Assembly: GCF_001661265.1 (NCBI RefSeq)
Contig: NW_017566994.1
Coordinates: 496,001 to 560,000, forward strand
Source: Saitoella complicata NRRL Y-17804
Lineage: Eukaryota > Ascomycota > Saitoellomycetes > Saitoellales > Saitoellaceae
Direction: 5' to 3'
DNA: 64,000 nucleotides
Part shown: piece by piece, positions 54,306 to 64,000 of the stretch
Layout of the letters: each line of letters starts with the position of its first letter
Position numbering within the stretch: position 1 is the first letter of the stretch
Translations under genes and position numbers: made by a program
Notes under the pieces: model-generated
What the model saw: only the letters and a program-made list of their open reading frames with translations
Database searches by the model: none
What the model was told of the DNA's origin: nothing

Positions 54306-55228
54306 TTACACGGCAGAGCCGGAGATGTAGAACCACTTGTCGATGGAGGAGTCGACCTTGGCGGACTCAACAACCTCGTGAGCAGGGATGTTCTCAGCCT
54401 CCTGGACCTGGGAAGGAGAGCCAGCGACGTTGAGGTTGGTCAAAGCGATACCTCCAGCGTCGACCTTGCCGTGGATGAGGCGGTCCCAGGCCTGGGCGCA
54501 CTCAGCGATGACCTCGTTGGCGTACTTCTTGTTCTTGGCCTCACCGGAGAAGGCGAAAGCGTTCTCGGGCTTACCGTCGGGGATCTTGTAGATGCGGAAC
54601 CACTCAGAAATGGCGCGGATGAGACCGGGCAAGTGACGCTCGACGTCCTCGATGTCGTTCAACTTGGAGGCAAGGGGGTCGTTGACGTCAATGCAGATGA
54701 TCTTCCAGTCGGTCTCACCCTCGTCGAGGAGAGCCATGGTACCGAGGACCTTGACCTGCTTAATCTGACCGGTGTAGCCGACGGCCTCACCAATCTCGCA
54801 AGCGTCGATGGGGTCGTTGTCACCACGGGCCTTGGTCTCAGGGTGGATGGCGTTGGGGTCCTCCCAGGTCTGGGGGAAGGCACCGTAGTTGAAGATGTAA
54901 CCGTGGTGGGGGAAGCAGTTACGGACGTAACGGAGCTTGCCCTTCTTGGTGTCCTGCTTGATGGGGTTGAGGTAGTCCTCCTTGGAGATCTCCATCTTGG
55001 CGTTGGTCCAGCGGCTAAGCCTCGTTGTCAGTGACTGCCATTGCGAACAGAGAGAAAGGGGTAAACTTACGGAACCTCGACAATCATGTTAACCAAGGTC
55101 TTCTCGGCATTCGCGTACAAGGGAATGTCGTGGAAGGGAGAGACGGGCTTGCCGTTCTGCTCGATGAAGACACGGTGCTCAAGGGTGTGGGGAGCACCAA
55201 CGGTGCGGATGGAGTACTCGGAAGACAT
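54306..55228 (-). CDS. IPP1: Cytosolic inorganic pyrophosphatase
   Basis: Hydrolyses pyrophosphate to two phosphates, pulling biosynthetic reactions forward. Exons: complement(54306..55014, 55071..55228), 288 aa, the normal length. Signature of family [13 protein letters not shown] with its metal-binding Asp residues. Also present are [24 protein letters not shown] (across the intron), [20 protein letters not shown] and [11 protein letters not shown]. Codon use is very biased to C-ending codons, as in highly expressed genes, which also creates long open frames on the opposite strand that are not real. Confidence 0.98.
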
Positions 55229-55626
55229 GGCAGTGACTGAACGGAAGTGGTTCGACAATTGACGGGTCCGCAAGATTGAAGCTCGTACGGAGGCCAGTTT
55301 GCTCGTTGTTCGGTTCGACGATGGAGATGAATGCGCTGGGGTCGTCCTCGAAGCCTAGCAGTGTTGGCCGCTAGTCCGGTTGCGGGAATAAACATTTACG
55401 CATGGAGAGAGAGAGATGAGGGCTATAACTGGATTCCTTCTGTTTTATTTCAAAAGCGTACCCTCATCCTCTTCATGTTTATTGCAAGCCCGGCGGACCT
55501 GCCATCGATAACCAAAAAGTCTACTGTTACGGTTCCCTAACGCTTCTGCTACGGTCCCGGACGCTCTCGCCTTTCGATCCTTCATGATCAATTAACAAAA
55601 CCTCCGCATTTGCCTCGAAGACGTTC
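55229..55626. other. Divergent intergenic region, IPP1/DUS2
   Basis: These 398 bp hold both promoters. A GAGAGAGAGA run lies at about 55,405-55,415. No gene is recognised. Confidence 0.5.
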
Positions 55627-56784
55627 ATGCTATCGCGACTTCAGACTGCTACCAGAATGGCTGCTCAAATAATCACTAACGCCGGCCCGAAGGTCGTTCT
55701 CGCACCCATGGTCCGCATCGGCGAACTCCCAACTCGCCTCGTTTCCTTGCACTACGGTGCAGATGCCGTATGGGGTCCAGAGATCGTTGACAAGAAGTTG
55801 ATCCAATGCAAACGAGTCGTGAACGAGGCTATCGACTGCGTGGATTACTACGCACCTTCGAAAAACGCCGGTGGTGAGGTCCTTGTCTTCAGAACGCACC
55901 CTGTCGAGACGAAATGTCTTACCTTTCAAATCGGCACGGCGGACCCAGCTCTCGCTGTTCAGGCAGCAAAGATCGTTGCACCGGATATCTCCATCATCGA
56001 AGTAAACGCTGGGTGTCCAAAGCACTTCTCGGTACACAGCGGCATGGGAGCCGGGCTTCTGAAAGATATCCCAAAACTCGTCGCTATTCTAACGGCCTTG
56101 GTTGAGGAGGTTGGCAAACCATACGGCATTGGTGTGGCGGTGAAGACTCGTCTCCTGGATGACGAACAAGCGACTCAGGACATGATCCGGAAGCTATGCA
56201 GAACCGGTATCAAGCGTTTGACGATTCATTGCCGAACAACACCCATGCGAAACACGGAGCGGGCACTCCGGGAACGCCTAGCGGGCGTTGCGAAGGTCTG
56301 CAGGGAAGAGGGCGTCTTGATCTACGGCAACGGAGACGTAGAAGACCGGAAACATGCCGTGGAGATCGCAAAGGAGTACGATGTTGATGGACTCATGATC
56401 GCCCGCGCTGCGGAGCGTAACCCATCATGTTTCCGGGAGGAGGGTGTTCTACCACCACTCGAAGTGGCAAAAACTTACCTCAAAACCGCGATGGAAGTTG
56501 ACAACCCTTTCCCAAACACTAAATACTGTCTGCAGCAGATTTTAGCAGGGATGAGCAAAAGTGGGATCTACAAGAAGTTTCACGGAATGAAGACGTTTAA
56601 GGATTTGGCTGCTCTATTGGATGTCGAATACCATGAAAAGCCGGCTGAGCGAGTGAGCGCCGTGAGGCGGGCTAATTCGGCTGTGGTCAGGGCTGCCGGT
56701 GGTGATACTGCGAAGGACGTTGCTAGAGCGGCCACGAAAGAGGCTGTAGAGAAGGGAGAGTGTGCTGCTTATGCCGAGGCATAA
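55627..56784 (+). CDS. DUS2: tRNA-dihydrouridine(20) synthase (Dus2 type)
   Basis: FMN enzyme that reduces U20 in tRNAs. Single exon, 385 aa. The TIM-barrel start VVLAPMVRIGELPTRLVSLHYG, ADAVWGPEIVDKKLI, the catalytic region IIEVNAGCPKHFSVHSGMG with Cys about 130, and KTRLLDDEQATQDM are all present. So are the FMN-phosphate region VLIYGNGDVED and DGLMIARAAERNPSCF. The helical tRNA-binding domain ends the protein. There is no double-stranded-RNA-binding domain, as usual in fungal Dus2. The last 40 residues are alanine-rich. A second ATG at 55,657 could be used instead, but the first would add MLSRLQTATR, which is plausible as a mitochondrial lead. Confidence 0.96.
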   Translation: MLSRLQTATRMAAQIITNAGPKVVLAPMVRIGELPTRLVSLHYGADAVWGPEIVDKKLIQCKRVVNEAIDCVDYYAPSKNAGGEVLVFRTHPVETKCLTFQIGTADPALAVQAAKIVAPDISIIEVNAGCPKHFSVHSGMGAGLLKDIPKLVAILTALVEEVGKPYGIGVAVKTRLLDDEQATQDMIRKLCRTGIKRLTIHCRTTPMRNTERALRERLAGVAKVCREEGVLIYGNGDVEDRKHAVEIAKEYDVDGLMIARAAERNPSCFREEGVLPPLEVAKTYLKTAMEVDNPFPNTKYCLQQILAGMSKSGIYKKFHGMKTFKDLAALLDVEYHEKPAERVSAVRRANSAVVRAAGGDTAKDVARAATKEAVEKGECAAYAEA

Positions 56785-57043
56785 ACGGCAACGGCAAAAC
56801 TGTTGGATTGCATTTTGAATTAGCGATATGCCTGGCGTTCTTCCTCTTTTATAATATCATCTTTTACCAACCAGACCATCCACATGATATGGTACGGGCG
56901 TGTACTCAGTATGACAAATAGAGCTCTATAGTGTCATCATCAAAGCCTTCTCCCTTCTGCTAGGGGTATCTTCGAACCGACAACGCCTTTCCTTTCCTAG
57001 GGACCAGTTTTCGCAGAAGATATCATCTTCCTTGGCCGAAGCC

Positions 57044-57639
57044 TTACTCCATTATCATCGCGTGGTCTTGAGCGACAGGCGCCGGCAGAGCGGTTCCGTC
57101 CTTCAGCAACGTCTCCAGTTTTTGTCCAAAGCTAGCGACATCAATGGCTGGACCTGGTCGTGCGGCTGCATTGGCATAAGGAGACACGTCCCCTAGAAGC
57201 CATTCCTCCTTGAGTTCTCTTGTGAGGCTGAGCAGATCCTCGGCAGCACGGATCTGGATATGGTGGTAAACATCATGACCAGAAACTCGATCGATGGTCA
57301 ACTTACTAGAGAGGCCGTGTTGGCCTCTATTTGATAGCACTCTGTCGCCGTAGTCTGTCGATCCTTGCCAGCGACCTAGATCGCACTTCACATGAGTCCA
57401 ATGCTCTTGTGAGTATTGTGTACGTGTTGACATACCGCTGCCACACTCATGATGTCTTGGAACCGTGCTGATAGCGCTTCTGTTGCACCATCGATCCGCC
57501 GGATATAACTTTGTGTGCGTTGAGCATATAAATCGGCCGTTGACGGCAGTTTTGTTGTGTGATCCGGCGCTCTCCGGTGTTCCGATATTGAGGTCGGCTG
57601 TGTTCCGGCTGGCTTCTGAGTTGCTGGTGGCTGGGCCAT
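57044..57639 (-). CDS. MED22: Mediator head subunit MED22 (Srb6)
   Basis: Head-module subunit of Mediator, the RNA polymerase II coactivator. Exons: complement(57044..57253, 57307..57375, 57436..57639), 160 aa. The helical core needs both introns removed: SYIRRIDGATEALSARFQDI, then VAGKDRQTTATECYQIEANT and ASLIRAAEDLLSLTRELKEE, the last being the family signature. A short C-terminal helix, FGQKLETLLKDG, follows. The first 35 residues are low-complexity (P, Q, T). Acceptor 57,376 was chosen over an earlier AG because it yields GKDRQTTATE in frame. Confidence 0.9.
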
Positions 57640-57854
57640 GTCAATTGTAACGTGTGAGAGACTCTCGGTTCTACAGCAAGATTACGGCGGTGTGTTTGTG
57701 GGGAACGCACAGTGCAGGGCAATATGTACAGGCATTAAAATGGTATATTTGCTTTTCCCTAACAATTCTTGTGGTTTGTCCATTCAACACTCTCGGACAT
57801 TGTGTTTGGTTGTCTCTTTTCATCGCCATCTAGCCGTCGTGCGCGTCCTCATCC

Positions 57855-58313
57855 TCATCGGACGAGGTTCTTCTCCTTCTGGGATTGTGCTTCTGTAGAG
57901 AAGGTCAGTAAGTGTAATTAGAGTAGCAAACAGGTGGACGCCATACCTCTTCTTGTTGCGTCCTCAAGCAATGCTGTGTCTACTGCTGCGGAGGGTAGAT
58001 GTACGTATCTCACCACTGAACCGCGAATGAACACATTCTTCACCGCCGACTATGACAATCATTAGCAAACAATCGAGTTGCGACCACCGAAAGATACGCA
58101 CCAAATGAGGATATTTCAACTCCTCGAGGACGTTGATATCGTGTAGAGAAATGTTCAAGAACTGGTCAACGGACTTCAGTGTTCCTTGGATCGACAGATC
58201 ATTCTTGAGCTCGACAGTGACCTGTTGGTCAATTAGGGTCTTGAAGAAGCTGTTCTCGACGTTAATGAATGGACATAGACGACGAGGAGAGCGACTGACG
58301 AATAGAACAGCAT
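57855..58313 (-). CDS. LSM2: U6 snRNA-associated Sm-like protein LSm2
   Basis: Ring subunit of both the LSm1-7 decay complex and the LSm2-8 ring on U6 snRNA. Exons: complement(57855..57892, 57947..58049, 58102..58249, 58300..58313), 100 aa. The first exon is 14 nt and gives MLFYS, the usual LSm2 start. Sm1 motif: LIDQQVTVELKNDLSIQGTL, SVDQFLNISL. Sm2 motif: KNVFIRGSVVRYVHLP. The C-terminus (EAQSQKEKNLVR) comes from the last short exon. Four exons in 303 coding bases is intron-dense for this window. Confidence 0.95.
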
Positions 58314-58625
58314 CGTCGTGGGGTATATTATTGCGTAGAGGTACCCGTAGCTGCAGTACGTGCTCAAGTGTCTCGTACAACGCCGAACCTTGCGCGCAAT
58401 TGCAGCCTGTCCATATATATTCGTGGGATGATTGATCGCAACGACAACGACAACGACAACGACGAGCTTCAGCTATTAGTACTTGTGCATAATTTCACTG
58501 ATCATGCTGAATGACGGACGACATGTATTTCCCGATGAACCCGAAATGCTAAAGTAACGCTGAATCAAACACATAAAAGACACCCATAACCCAAATCGAA
58601 AAAGTCTCTTTTCAGGATCATTTGT
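58314..58625. other. Intergenic region with short tandem repeat
   Basis: These 312 bp between LSM2 and RPC40 carry four exact CAACGA units (58,439-58,462). No gene is seen. Confidence 0.6.
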
Positions 58626-59717
58626 TTAACGCCTTCCTGCTTCCAAAGCCTGCTTGACAGCAATCGCTTTCTGCCTCAACACAGCCACCGACTTGCGGAA
58701 TAACTCATCGGGCGTCATGACCCCAGTAGACTCAATGGAGAAGATAAAGTGATCTCTCACACGACCCAACTGCACCTTGCCCTGGAACTCTTCATGTCGC
58801 AGGCATTCGCGGGAAACGGTGTCTTTCCGTGCGTCCGCAACCCTAGCCTCGTCCTCTCCATCCGCGTTCTTAACCAACTCAATGACACCTTGTGGGAAGC
58901 ACTTCTGGAACTTGTGAGCATCCCTTCCAACGATCGGCGAAATGATTCTGATGACCGGCAGCAGCCTATATGACGCCGTGGAGACAGGGGAGAACTTGGC
59001 GTGATCCTTTCCAATACCCAACACCGCGTAAAGCTGCAACTGAATCTCCTGTCCTGGACGCATTTTCGCGATCAAAATATTGGGGTTCACTGCCTCCACA
59101 GGAGCATCCGCGAACCACTCCTCCTGCTGTCCCTTCGGCTGCCACTGCAAGTCCCTAGAATATACATGTGCGCCCATGTACGCCTTCAACGGGTCCTTCT
59201 CTCCCTCAGCAGCATCTGGGTTCCTCTCACACTTCTGGTCTAGCGTAAGGACGACAGTATCGTAATCTGTGTGGTTGGGCTCCTCACCCTCTGCTGGCTT
59301 CTGGAACCATGCGAAGCGATCTGGGTGGGCGCGAATGGGGATGAGACCGAGACGGTGAGCGAGCACCTCATCCTGAATGACGGATGTATTGTTGATAACG
59401 AAAACGTATTCGATAGCCATAGTTGGGATTTCTGAAATCAGGATACGACGGAAAGCGTTTGCGATTGATGCATCAAGACCAATGAGGTCGAACTCCATAT
59501 CGTCTCCTTCCCGCGATCTAAAATCCACTTTAAAGGTCTTCTTGAAATAGTCGAGATCCCATGAGTGATCCTCTCCTGGCCAGTGCTGAGGGAAGTCTGT
59601 GCTTGTAACCTGGATAAAAGGTTAGCGAGCGGCTTAAAAGTGACGGACAAGAAGGCGCACGTTCGTGACACGGTCAATCTCGATCCCCACCTCGTTCCTT
59701 GGTCGTGCTGGAGCCAT
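58626..59717 (-). CDS. RPC40: RNA polymerase I and III subunit AC40
   Basis: Alpha-like subunit shared by RNA polymerases I and III, paired with AC19. Exons: complement(58626..59609, 59661..59717), 346 aa (yeast 335). The start [19 protein letters not shown] splices to [20 protein letters not shown] and [20 protein letters not shown]. The alpha-motif region [20 protein letters not shown] and [20 protein letters not shown] is followed by [12 protein letters not shown], all strongly conserved. The C-terminal dimer part carries [19 protein letters not shown]. Nothing odd. Confidence 0.96.
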
Positions 59718-60046
59718 ATTGTCTGGATTGCTTCTACGCTTCCTTGGTGTTATCGAGGCCGGTTTACCTACTTTTTCGAACCAAACCTGCAGGCGGATCG
59801 CACGTGAATTGCAAGTGGATAAGAATGATGATGCTTGAATGGCATAAAGTCTCGTAAAGGCTATCTTTAATTTCTATTCCAATTGAAGATCAACTGCTTC
59901 TTCATGCGTTGACACATGTGTTGAAGTCTGCCAATGAACGCAGGCTATTTCGACGTGCATCCCGGGGAAGAGTACGTCTTCGATATACCGCCGCAACAGC
60001 AGCAGCTATTCGCTCTTCCCTTTACCAGACCAAGTCGATAGGCATA
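59718..60046. other. Divergent intergenic region, RPC40/complex I 49-kDa gene
   Basis: These 329 bp hold both promoters. The complex I frame stays open for 46 codons upstream of its ATG but has no in-frame ATG there. No gene is recognised. Confidence 0.5.
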
Positions 60047-61471
60047 ATGGCCGCTGCTGCCAGGCTCTTCAATACTACTCGCTCCGTGTTCTCTCCGCTA
60101 AGGCGGTTGGCCAGCCCTTCGCCCCGTATCACATCCAATATCGCACCGGTCTCAAGACGATGGTTCTCGGCTTCTGCTGCCCGTTTGGCAGAGAGTGTTG
60201 AGCTCTTAAAGGGACAGACTATTGATGGTCCGGAGGGCGTTTTCCCTACTACTATCACCGAGGACAAGAACGCCAGTGAAACCGACCCTACCAATGAAGA
60301 TCCCAAGATGCGCCACTTCACCGTCAACTTCGGTCCTCAGCATCCTGCAGCCCACGGTGTGTTGCGTCTTATTCTCGAGCTTAACGGAGAGGAGATCATT
60401 CGTGCCGACCCTCACGTCGGTCTCCTTCACCGTGGTACCGAGAAGTTCATCGAATACAAGACCTACCTCCAGGCCTTGCCATACTTCGACCGTCTCGACT
60501 ACGTTTCTATGATGTGTAACGAGCAGGTGTTCTCCCTCGCCGTTGAGAAGCTCTTAAACGTTGAGGTTCCTGAGCGTGCACAGTACATCCGTACCCTGTT
60601 TGGTGAGATCACCCGTGTTCTCAACCACCTTATGGCTGTCCTCACCCACGCTATGGATGTTGGTGCTTTGACTCCCTTCTTGTGGGGTTTCGAGGAGCGT
60701 GAAAAGCTTATGGAGTTCTACGAGCGTGTGTCTGGTGCACGTATGCATGCCGCTTACGTGCGTCCCGGTGGTGTTTCCCAGGACCTTCCTATTGGTTTGT
60801 TGGACGACATTTACCAGTGGGCTACTCAGTTCGGTGACCGTGTTGACGAGATCGAGGAGTTGTTGACCGACAACCGTATCTGGAAGGCTCGTACGCAGCA
60901 CATCGGAATTGTTACTGCTGAGGAGGCGATGAACTACTCTTTCTCCGGTGTTATGTTGCGAGGATCTGGTATTCCATGGGATGTCCGTAAGGTGCAGCCT
61001 TACGATGCTTACGACAAGGTTGAGTTTGACGTCCCTGTCGGTACTAACGGGGACTGTTACGACCGTTACCTCATCCGTATTGAGGAGTTCCGTCAGTCCC
61101 TTCGCATTATCCACCAGTGTCTGAACAAGATGCCCGGTGGTCCCGTCAAGGTTGAGGACTTCAAGATTGCTCCTCCTCCGCGCACGATGATGAAGGAGGA
61201 CATGGAGGCCCTTATCCACCACTTCTTGCTCTACACTAAGGGTTACGCTGTTCCTCCGGGTGAGACCTACACTGCCATTGAGGCACCAAAGGGTGAGATG
61301 GGTGTATACGTTGTTTCTGATGGTACTGAGCGTCCTTACCGATGCAAGATTCGTGCGCCTGGTTTCGCGCACTTGGCTGGAGCAGACTTCATGGCCAGGA
61401 AGCATTACTTGCCTGATATGGTCGCCATTATCGGTACCATGGATTTGGTGTTCGGTGAGGTTGACAGATAA
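60047..61471 (+). CDS. NADH:ubiquinone oxidoreductase 49-kDa subunit (NDUFS2)
   Basis: Core complex I subunit that, with PSST, forms the ubiquinone site. Single exon, 474 aa from the ATG at 60,047. The presequence is R/A/S-rich ([20 protein letters not shown]). Core motifs: [77 protein letters not shown], and the C-terminal LVFGEVDR. The His and Tyr residues of the quinone site ([17 protein letters not shown]) are present. Codon bias is strong. The long antisense frame over this gene is a by-product of that bias. Confidence 0.98.
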   Translation: MAAAARLFNTTRSVFSPLRRLASPSPRITSNIAPVSRRWFSASAARLAESVELLKGQTIDGPEGVFPTTITEDKNASETDPTNEDPKMRHFTVNFGPQHPAAHGVLRLILELNGEEIIRADPHVGLLHRGTEKFIEYKTYLQALPYFDRLDYVSMMCNEQVFSLAVEKLLNVEVPERAQYIRTLFGEITRVLNHLMAVLTHAMDVGALTPFLWGFEEREKLMEFYERVSGARMHAAYVRPGGVSQDLPIGLLDDIYQWATQFGDRVDEIEELLTDNRIWKARTQHIGIVTAEEAMNYSFSGVMLRGSGIPWDVRKVQPYDAYDKVEFDVPVGTNGDCYDRYLIRIEEFRQSLRIIHQCLNKMPGGPVKVEDFKIAPPPRTMMKEDMEALIHHFLLYTKGYAVPPGETYTAIEAPKGEMGVYVVSDGTERPYRCKIRAPGFAHLAGADFMARKHYLPDMVAIIGTMDLVFGEVDR

Positions 61472-61859
61472 GCGGTGGGCAGCAGGCGTAGAAGGATTTG
61501 CGGTTTCGGAAATAAGATAAGCATGTCTGTGGATGGTTCAATTGCCGTTACAAGGGCAGGATAGCTCTTGGAACTGGTTGTATATCATGTATATTATAGC
61601 GGGCTTAATATACACGCTCATTACCCAAAATGTCGCCTTCTTTCATCTTCCAGTTGCGCTCCACCGACACCGGCCGCGGGATTGGACCTAGATGGCCACC
61701 CTGCTCCTGTACCCCCAGCTCTAACTCTAGTGTACCCACGGGTCACCGCTTGTGTATACTCTTTCTATGGAGCAGCTTATACGAGCAGTGAGAAGAATGT
61801 GAGCTGGTCTAGGAGTGTGCATCAAGGCTTTACCGGCTTCAAGAATCGTTCCCGTCTCC
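61472..61859. other. Convergent 3' region, complex I 49-kDa gene/UBA3
   Basis: These 388 bp hold both 3' UTRs. A short plus-strand open frame has no domain. Nothing else is recognised. Confidence 0.5.
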
Positions 61860-63369
61860 CTAATTCTTCTTCGGATATCTAGCAACCAACCGTAAACTAA
61901 ACGGCATACTCGTATCCGTAATACTAATCTCTTCACCCTCCTCCACCAATTCACCTACCTTCTTCTGCAGATTTGGTCGTGTAGCTTGTTCGAGCTGTGG
62001 TGGACCACGAAGATAGAGTGATTTGGATCCGGTACGGAGTGAGGGGCTCTTCATTTGCCTGCGTTCCTCCCATTAGTGACGTGCATAGATATGTTGGGAT
62101 GACAGAGGGACATACGTCTCCGGTCTCTCCTTCAATTTCTCAATAAATTCCTCGAGCGTGATTTCCGGATCGATCTCATAGTCCTGTGCCAGATTACCAC
62201 AAACCGGGCATTCATCTTTCTTCATATGTTCGAAAGTGTATGTATAAACTCCCTGGTCTCCAGTGTACATCATGTAGTTGTTCAAGTATGGGTTGCAGGC
62301 CGTTGCGATTTTCAGCGCTTCATTACAACAGGAGGCGGCAATGATGGCGTTGGTGGATGCGATGGCGGGGATGATGTTTTTGACGACACCCAGTGTAAGG
62401 GATTGTGTCACGCCGGAGATGCTGAACTCTTTGGCACGCGCGTCGGCGGTCTGGAAAAGCCAGGTGATGTGTTCGGGGTTATCGGCGTCCATTTTCTTGT
62501 CTGTAAATAGCATCAACATTCATCCGGACAGGTCTATTCCGTATTGCGTACCTGTAAATACTCTGGGCCACTCCAGCACACTCGCCCACTCAATACAATG
62601 CTCGGGTAATCTTGGCGTATTTGCGATAGTGCAGATAGGGTACGTCGTAGCCTTCCCAAGCATATCCAAACTGCATTCATAGCAACTCGAGATAGTCGGT
62701 AAGATGACCCTGCTTTGTCCCTTGAAACCTTCCGTACCGCCGTCGATCATGGGTTTGAGTGATTCAGGGCTGTCGTCCACGAGGTTAATGAGAGTTGCAT
62801 TCAGCCAACGTCGGGCTTCGATTGAATCGAGGCCGGCGATCACGATGTTGAATTCGCGATAATACTCTTCAGGTTTGTCCTGGATCTTGCCGTGAAAGCT
62901 GTACACTGATCAGTGACTGCCACATCGTCCAAGCAAAGCAACACATACGGAGTCACCTTGACGCCCTTGACACGCTTCATCACAAACTCTGCTGCACAGA
63001 GAGCCTTGCTCTTTCCAATATCACTGGGTCTGTGCGTAGCCTTAGCATCAGTGAGTTGTTCGCATATGACACAAGTGAGCTCACACACCTGAACAAGAAC
63101 TGCCTATTCAAGTTGGAGACATCGATTGTATCCATATCAATGACATGAATATCCTTAAACCCAGACAACGCCAGATCTTTCAGAATCTCGCAGCCCAAAC
63201 CTCCAGCACCGATGACGAGAATCTTGCATGTCGAGAGAAAGTCTTGAACCTGCACCCGATGTCAGCAGTGGCTACACGACTCGTCTGCCATTGAACTGAC
63301 GGCGTCTCCAGGCTCAAAATCCGGAGCAAACGGACCGGGATTGCTCAGAATGGAAGTCAGAGCAGACAT
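61860..63369 (-). CDS. UBA3: NEDD8-activating enzyme E1 catalytic subunit
   Basis: Activates the ubiquitin-like protein NEDD8/Rub1 together with Ula1. Six exons: complement(61860..62058, 62116..62500, 62552..62898, 62949..63029, 63089..63249, 63301..63369), 413 aa. The nucleotide-binding motif [20 protein letters not shown] lies near residue 37, followed by [20 protein letters not shown]. The active-site segment is [20 protein letters not shown], with Cys about 193. Zinc-site cysteines occur in SCYECSLDM and ECPVCGNL, and [11 protein letters not shown] is present. The C-terminal ubiquitin-fold domain, which recruits the E2, begins near [14 protein letters not shown]. Introns are 50-59 nt. Confidence 0.95.
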
Positions 63370-63527
63370 TGGTTGGGGGTGTATGCGCTCTTTGAGAAGT
63401 GGTGTAGTGCTCGTTCAGTCCGTCGACGGCGGCAGCAACTACCGACCCCACGGTGGGACCTGGCAGCAGTGTCATACGCAGCACTGAACATTTACACCGC
63501 CAAAGACTGACGATCCTTACAATTGCA

Positions 63528-64000
63528 ATGGCACTCGCTCAACGAAGAATCCAGAAAGAACTCAAGAACTTGGCAGAGAACCCTCCCGCAGGAATCTCAC
63601 TGAAAAAGGCAGACGATCTCAAGACATGGTGCGCTTTTGTTACGTTCTTGGCCTTCCTCGGGGATGGTTACTGATTCTCCTCGAACACAGGCACGTAAAC
63701 ATAGCGACAGATCCAGATGGAATCTACGGGGGTCAAGTCTTCGAAGTCATCGCAAAATTCCCGTCATCATACCCGATCGAAGCACCCGAAATTACGTTTG
63801 CGGCTCCAGTCCCCGTACATCCGCACATCTATAGGTTAGTCTCTTCCATCCCCAAATCTACCTAAACGCCCTAACACGATTTTAGCAACGGACACATCTG
63901 CCTCGACATCCTCTACCAAGCATATAGTCCAGTATTGACTATCTCAGCGATATGTATCAGCTTGCAAAGTATGCTGGCGAGTTGCAAGAAGTTGGAGAGA
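63528..64000 (+). CDS. Ubiquitin-conjugating enzyme E2, UBE2W-like (partial, runs off the window)
   Basis: E2 enzyme; animal UBE2W attaches ubiquitin to protein N-termini. Visible exons: join(63528..63628, 63691..63834, 63886..64000, continuing). The start MALAQRRIQKELKNLAENPP, then FEVIAKFPSSYPIEAPEITF and VPVHPHIYSNGHICLDIL follow. The active Cys is about residue 87. The usual HPN motif is HPH, as in UBE2W, and SPVLTISAICISLQSMLASC also matches that group. The C-terminus is missing. It is divergent from UBA3, with 158 bp between the two ATGs. Confidence 0.9.

Noticed and set aside
54378-55034. 218-codon open frame on the plus strand over the pyrophosphatase gene
   Set aside because: It is antisense to IPP1, low-complexity (V, D, L, G rich), and explained by the strong codon bias of IPP1.
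60554-61405. 283-codon open frame on the minus strand over the complex I 49-kDa gene
   Set aside because: Antisense to a conserved, codon-biased gene; its composition (T, V, L, N, R) is the mirror of that bias and shows no domain.
1-64000. tRNA, rRNA, CRISPR array or biosynthetic gene cluster
   Set aside because: I scanned by eye for B-box-like tRNA words, regular spacer repeats and cluster enzymes and saw none. A tRNA or small RNA could still be missed without a covariance-model search.

Overview
This window is nuclear DNA of a filamentous or yeast-like Dikarya fungus. Genes are dense, introns are 45-73 nt (mostly 46-62) with GT..AG ends and a CTRAC-like branch site, and the gene set includes complex I, an MBF-type APSES factor, an eisosome BAR protein and CCAAT-factor subunits. 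A Tnp2-type (CACTA-like) transposase relic, a family common in mushroom-forming fungi, makes Basidiomycota my best guess. That placement is inference; no rRNA or mitochondrial marker is present.

Left gene block (1-19,663): YVC1-type vacuolar TRP channel, eIF2-alpha, glutamate-cysteine ligase, complex I NDUFB7, an MBP1-type cell-cycle factor, ARV1, AIM41/YqeY, PIL1, ALG10, a TMEM97/EXPERA protein, V-ATPase subunit e, ATP synthase subunit g, the DEAD-box helicase ROK1 and a CLD1-type lipid hydrolase. Neighbours mostly alternate strand, giving divergent promoter pairs and convergent 3' ends. Several genes serve membranes and lipids (ARV1, ALG10, TMEM97-like, CLD1-like, PIL1), but they do not form a cluster.

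Repeat island (about 19.7-29.8 kb): no intact host gene is recognisable. It holds a broken Tc1/mariner copy, two direct copies of an AT-rich repeat flanking a broken Tnp2 transposase, a minus-strand AT-hook ORF relic interrupted by a solo LTR with a perfect 5-bp target duplication, a 364-bp MITE with perfect 19-bp terminal inverted repeats, and a second element of about 470 bp with long imperfect inverted repeats. A short motif, GGATTA, recurs on both strands across much of the island. This is the most unusual part of the window.

Right gene block (29,778-64,000): a TBC1D20-type RabGAP, a large PPR protein, FYV7, SRP68, an Atos-family protein, a PX/PXB protein (Ypr097w type), PEX5, HAP2 and HAP3 (two subunits of one CCAAT-binding complex, side by side and convergent), ARS2, a borealin-type protein, RPN10, a membrane alpha/beta-hydrolase lacking its nucleophile, inorganic pyrophosphatase, DUS2, MED22, LSM2, RPC40, the complex I 49-kDa subunit, and UBA3 facing a UBE2W-like E2 across a 158-bp shared promoter. 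The E2 runs off the right edge.

Exon boundaries were set by hand from splice signals, reading-frame continuity and remembered family conservation. All are frame-consistent, but none is checked against RNA. Family identifications rest on recognised motifs, not on a database search.
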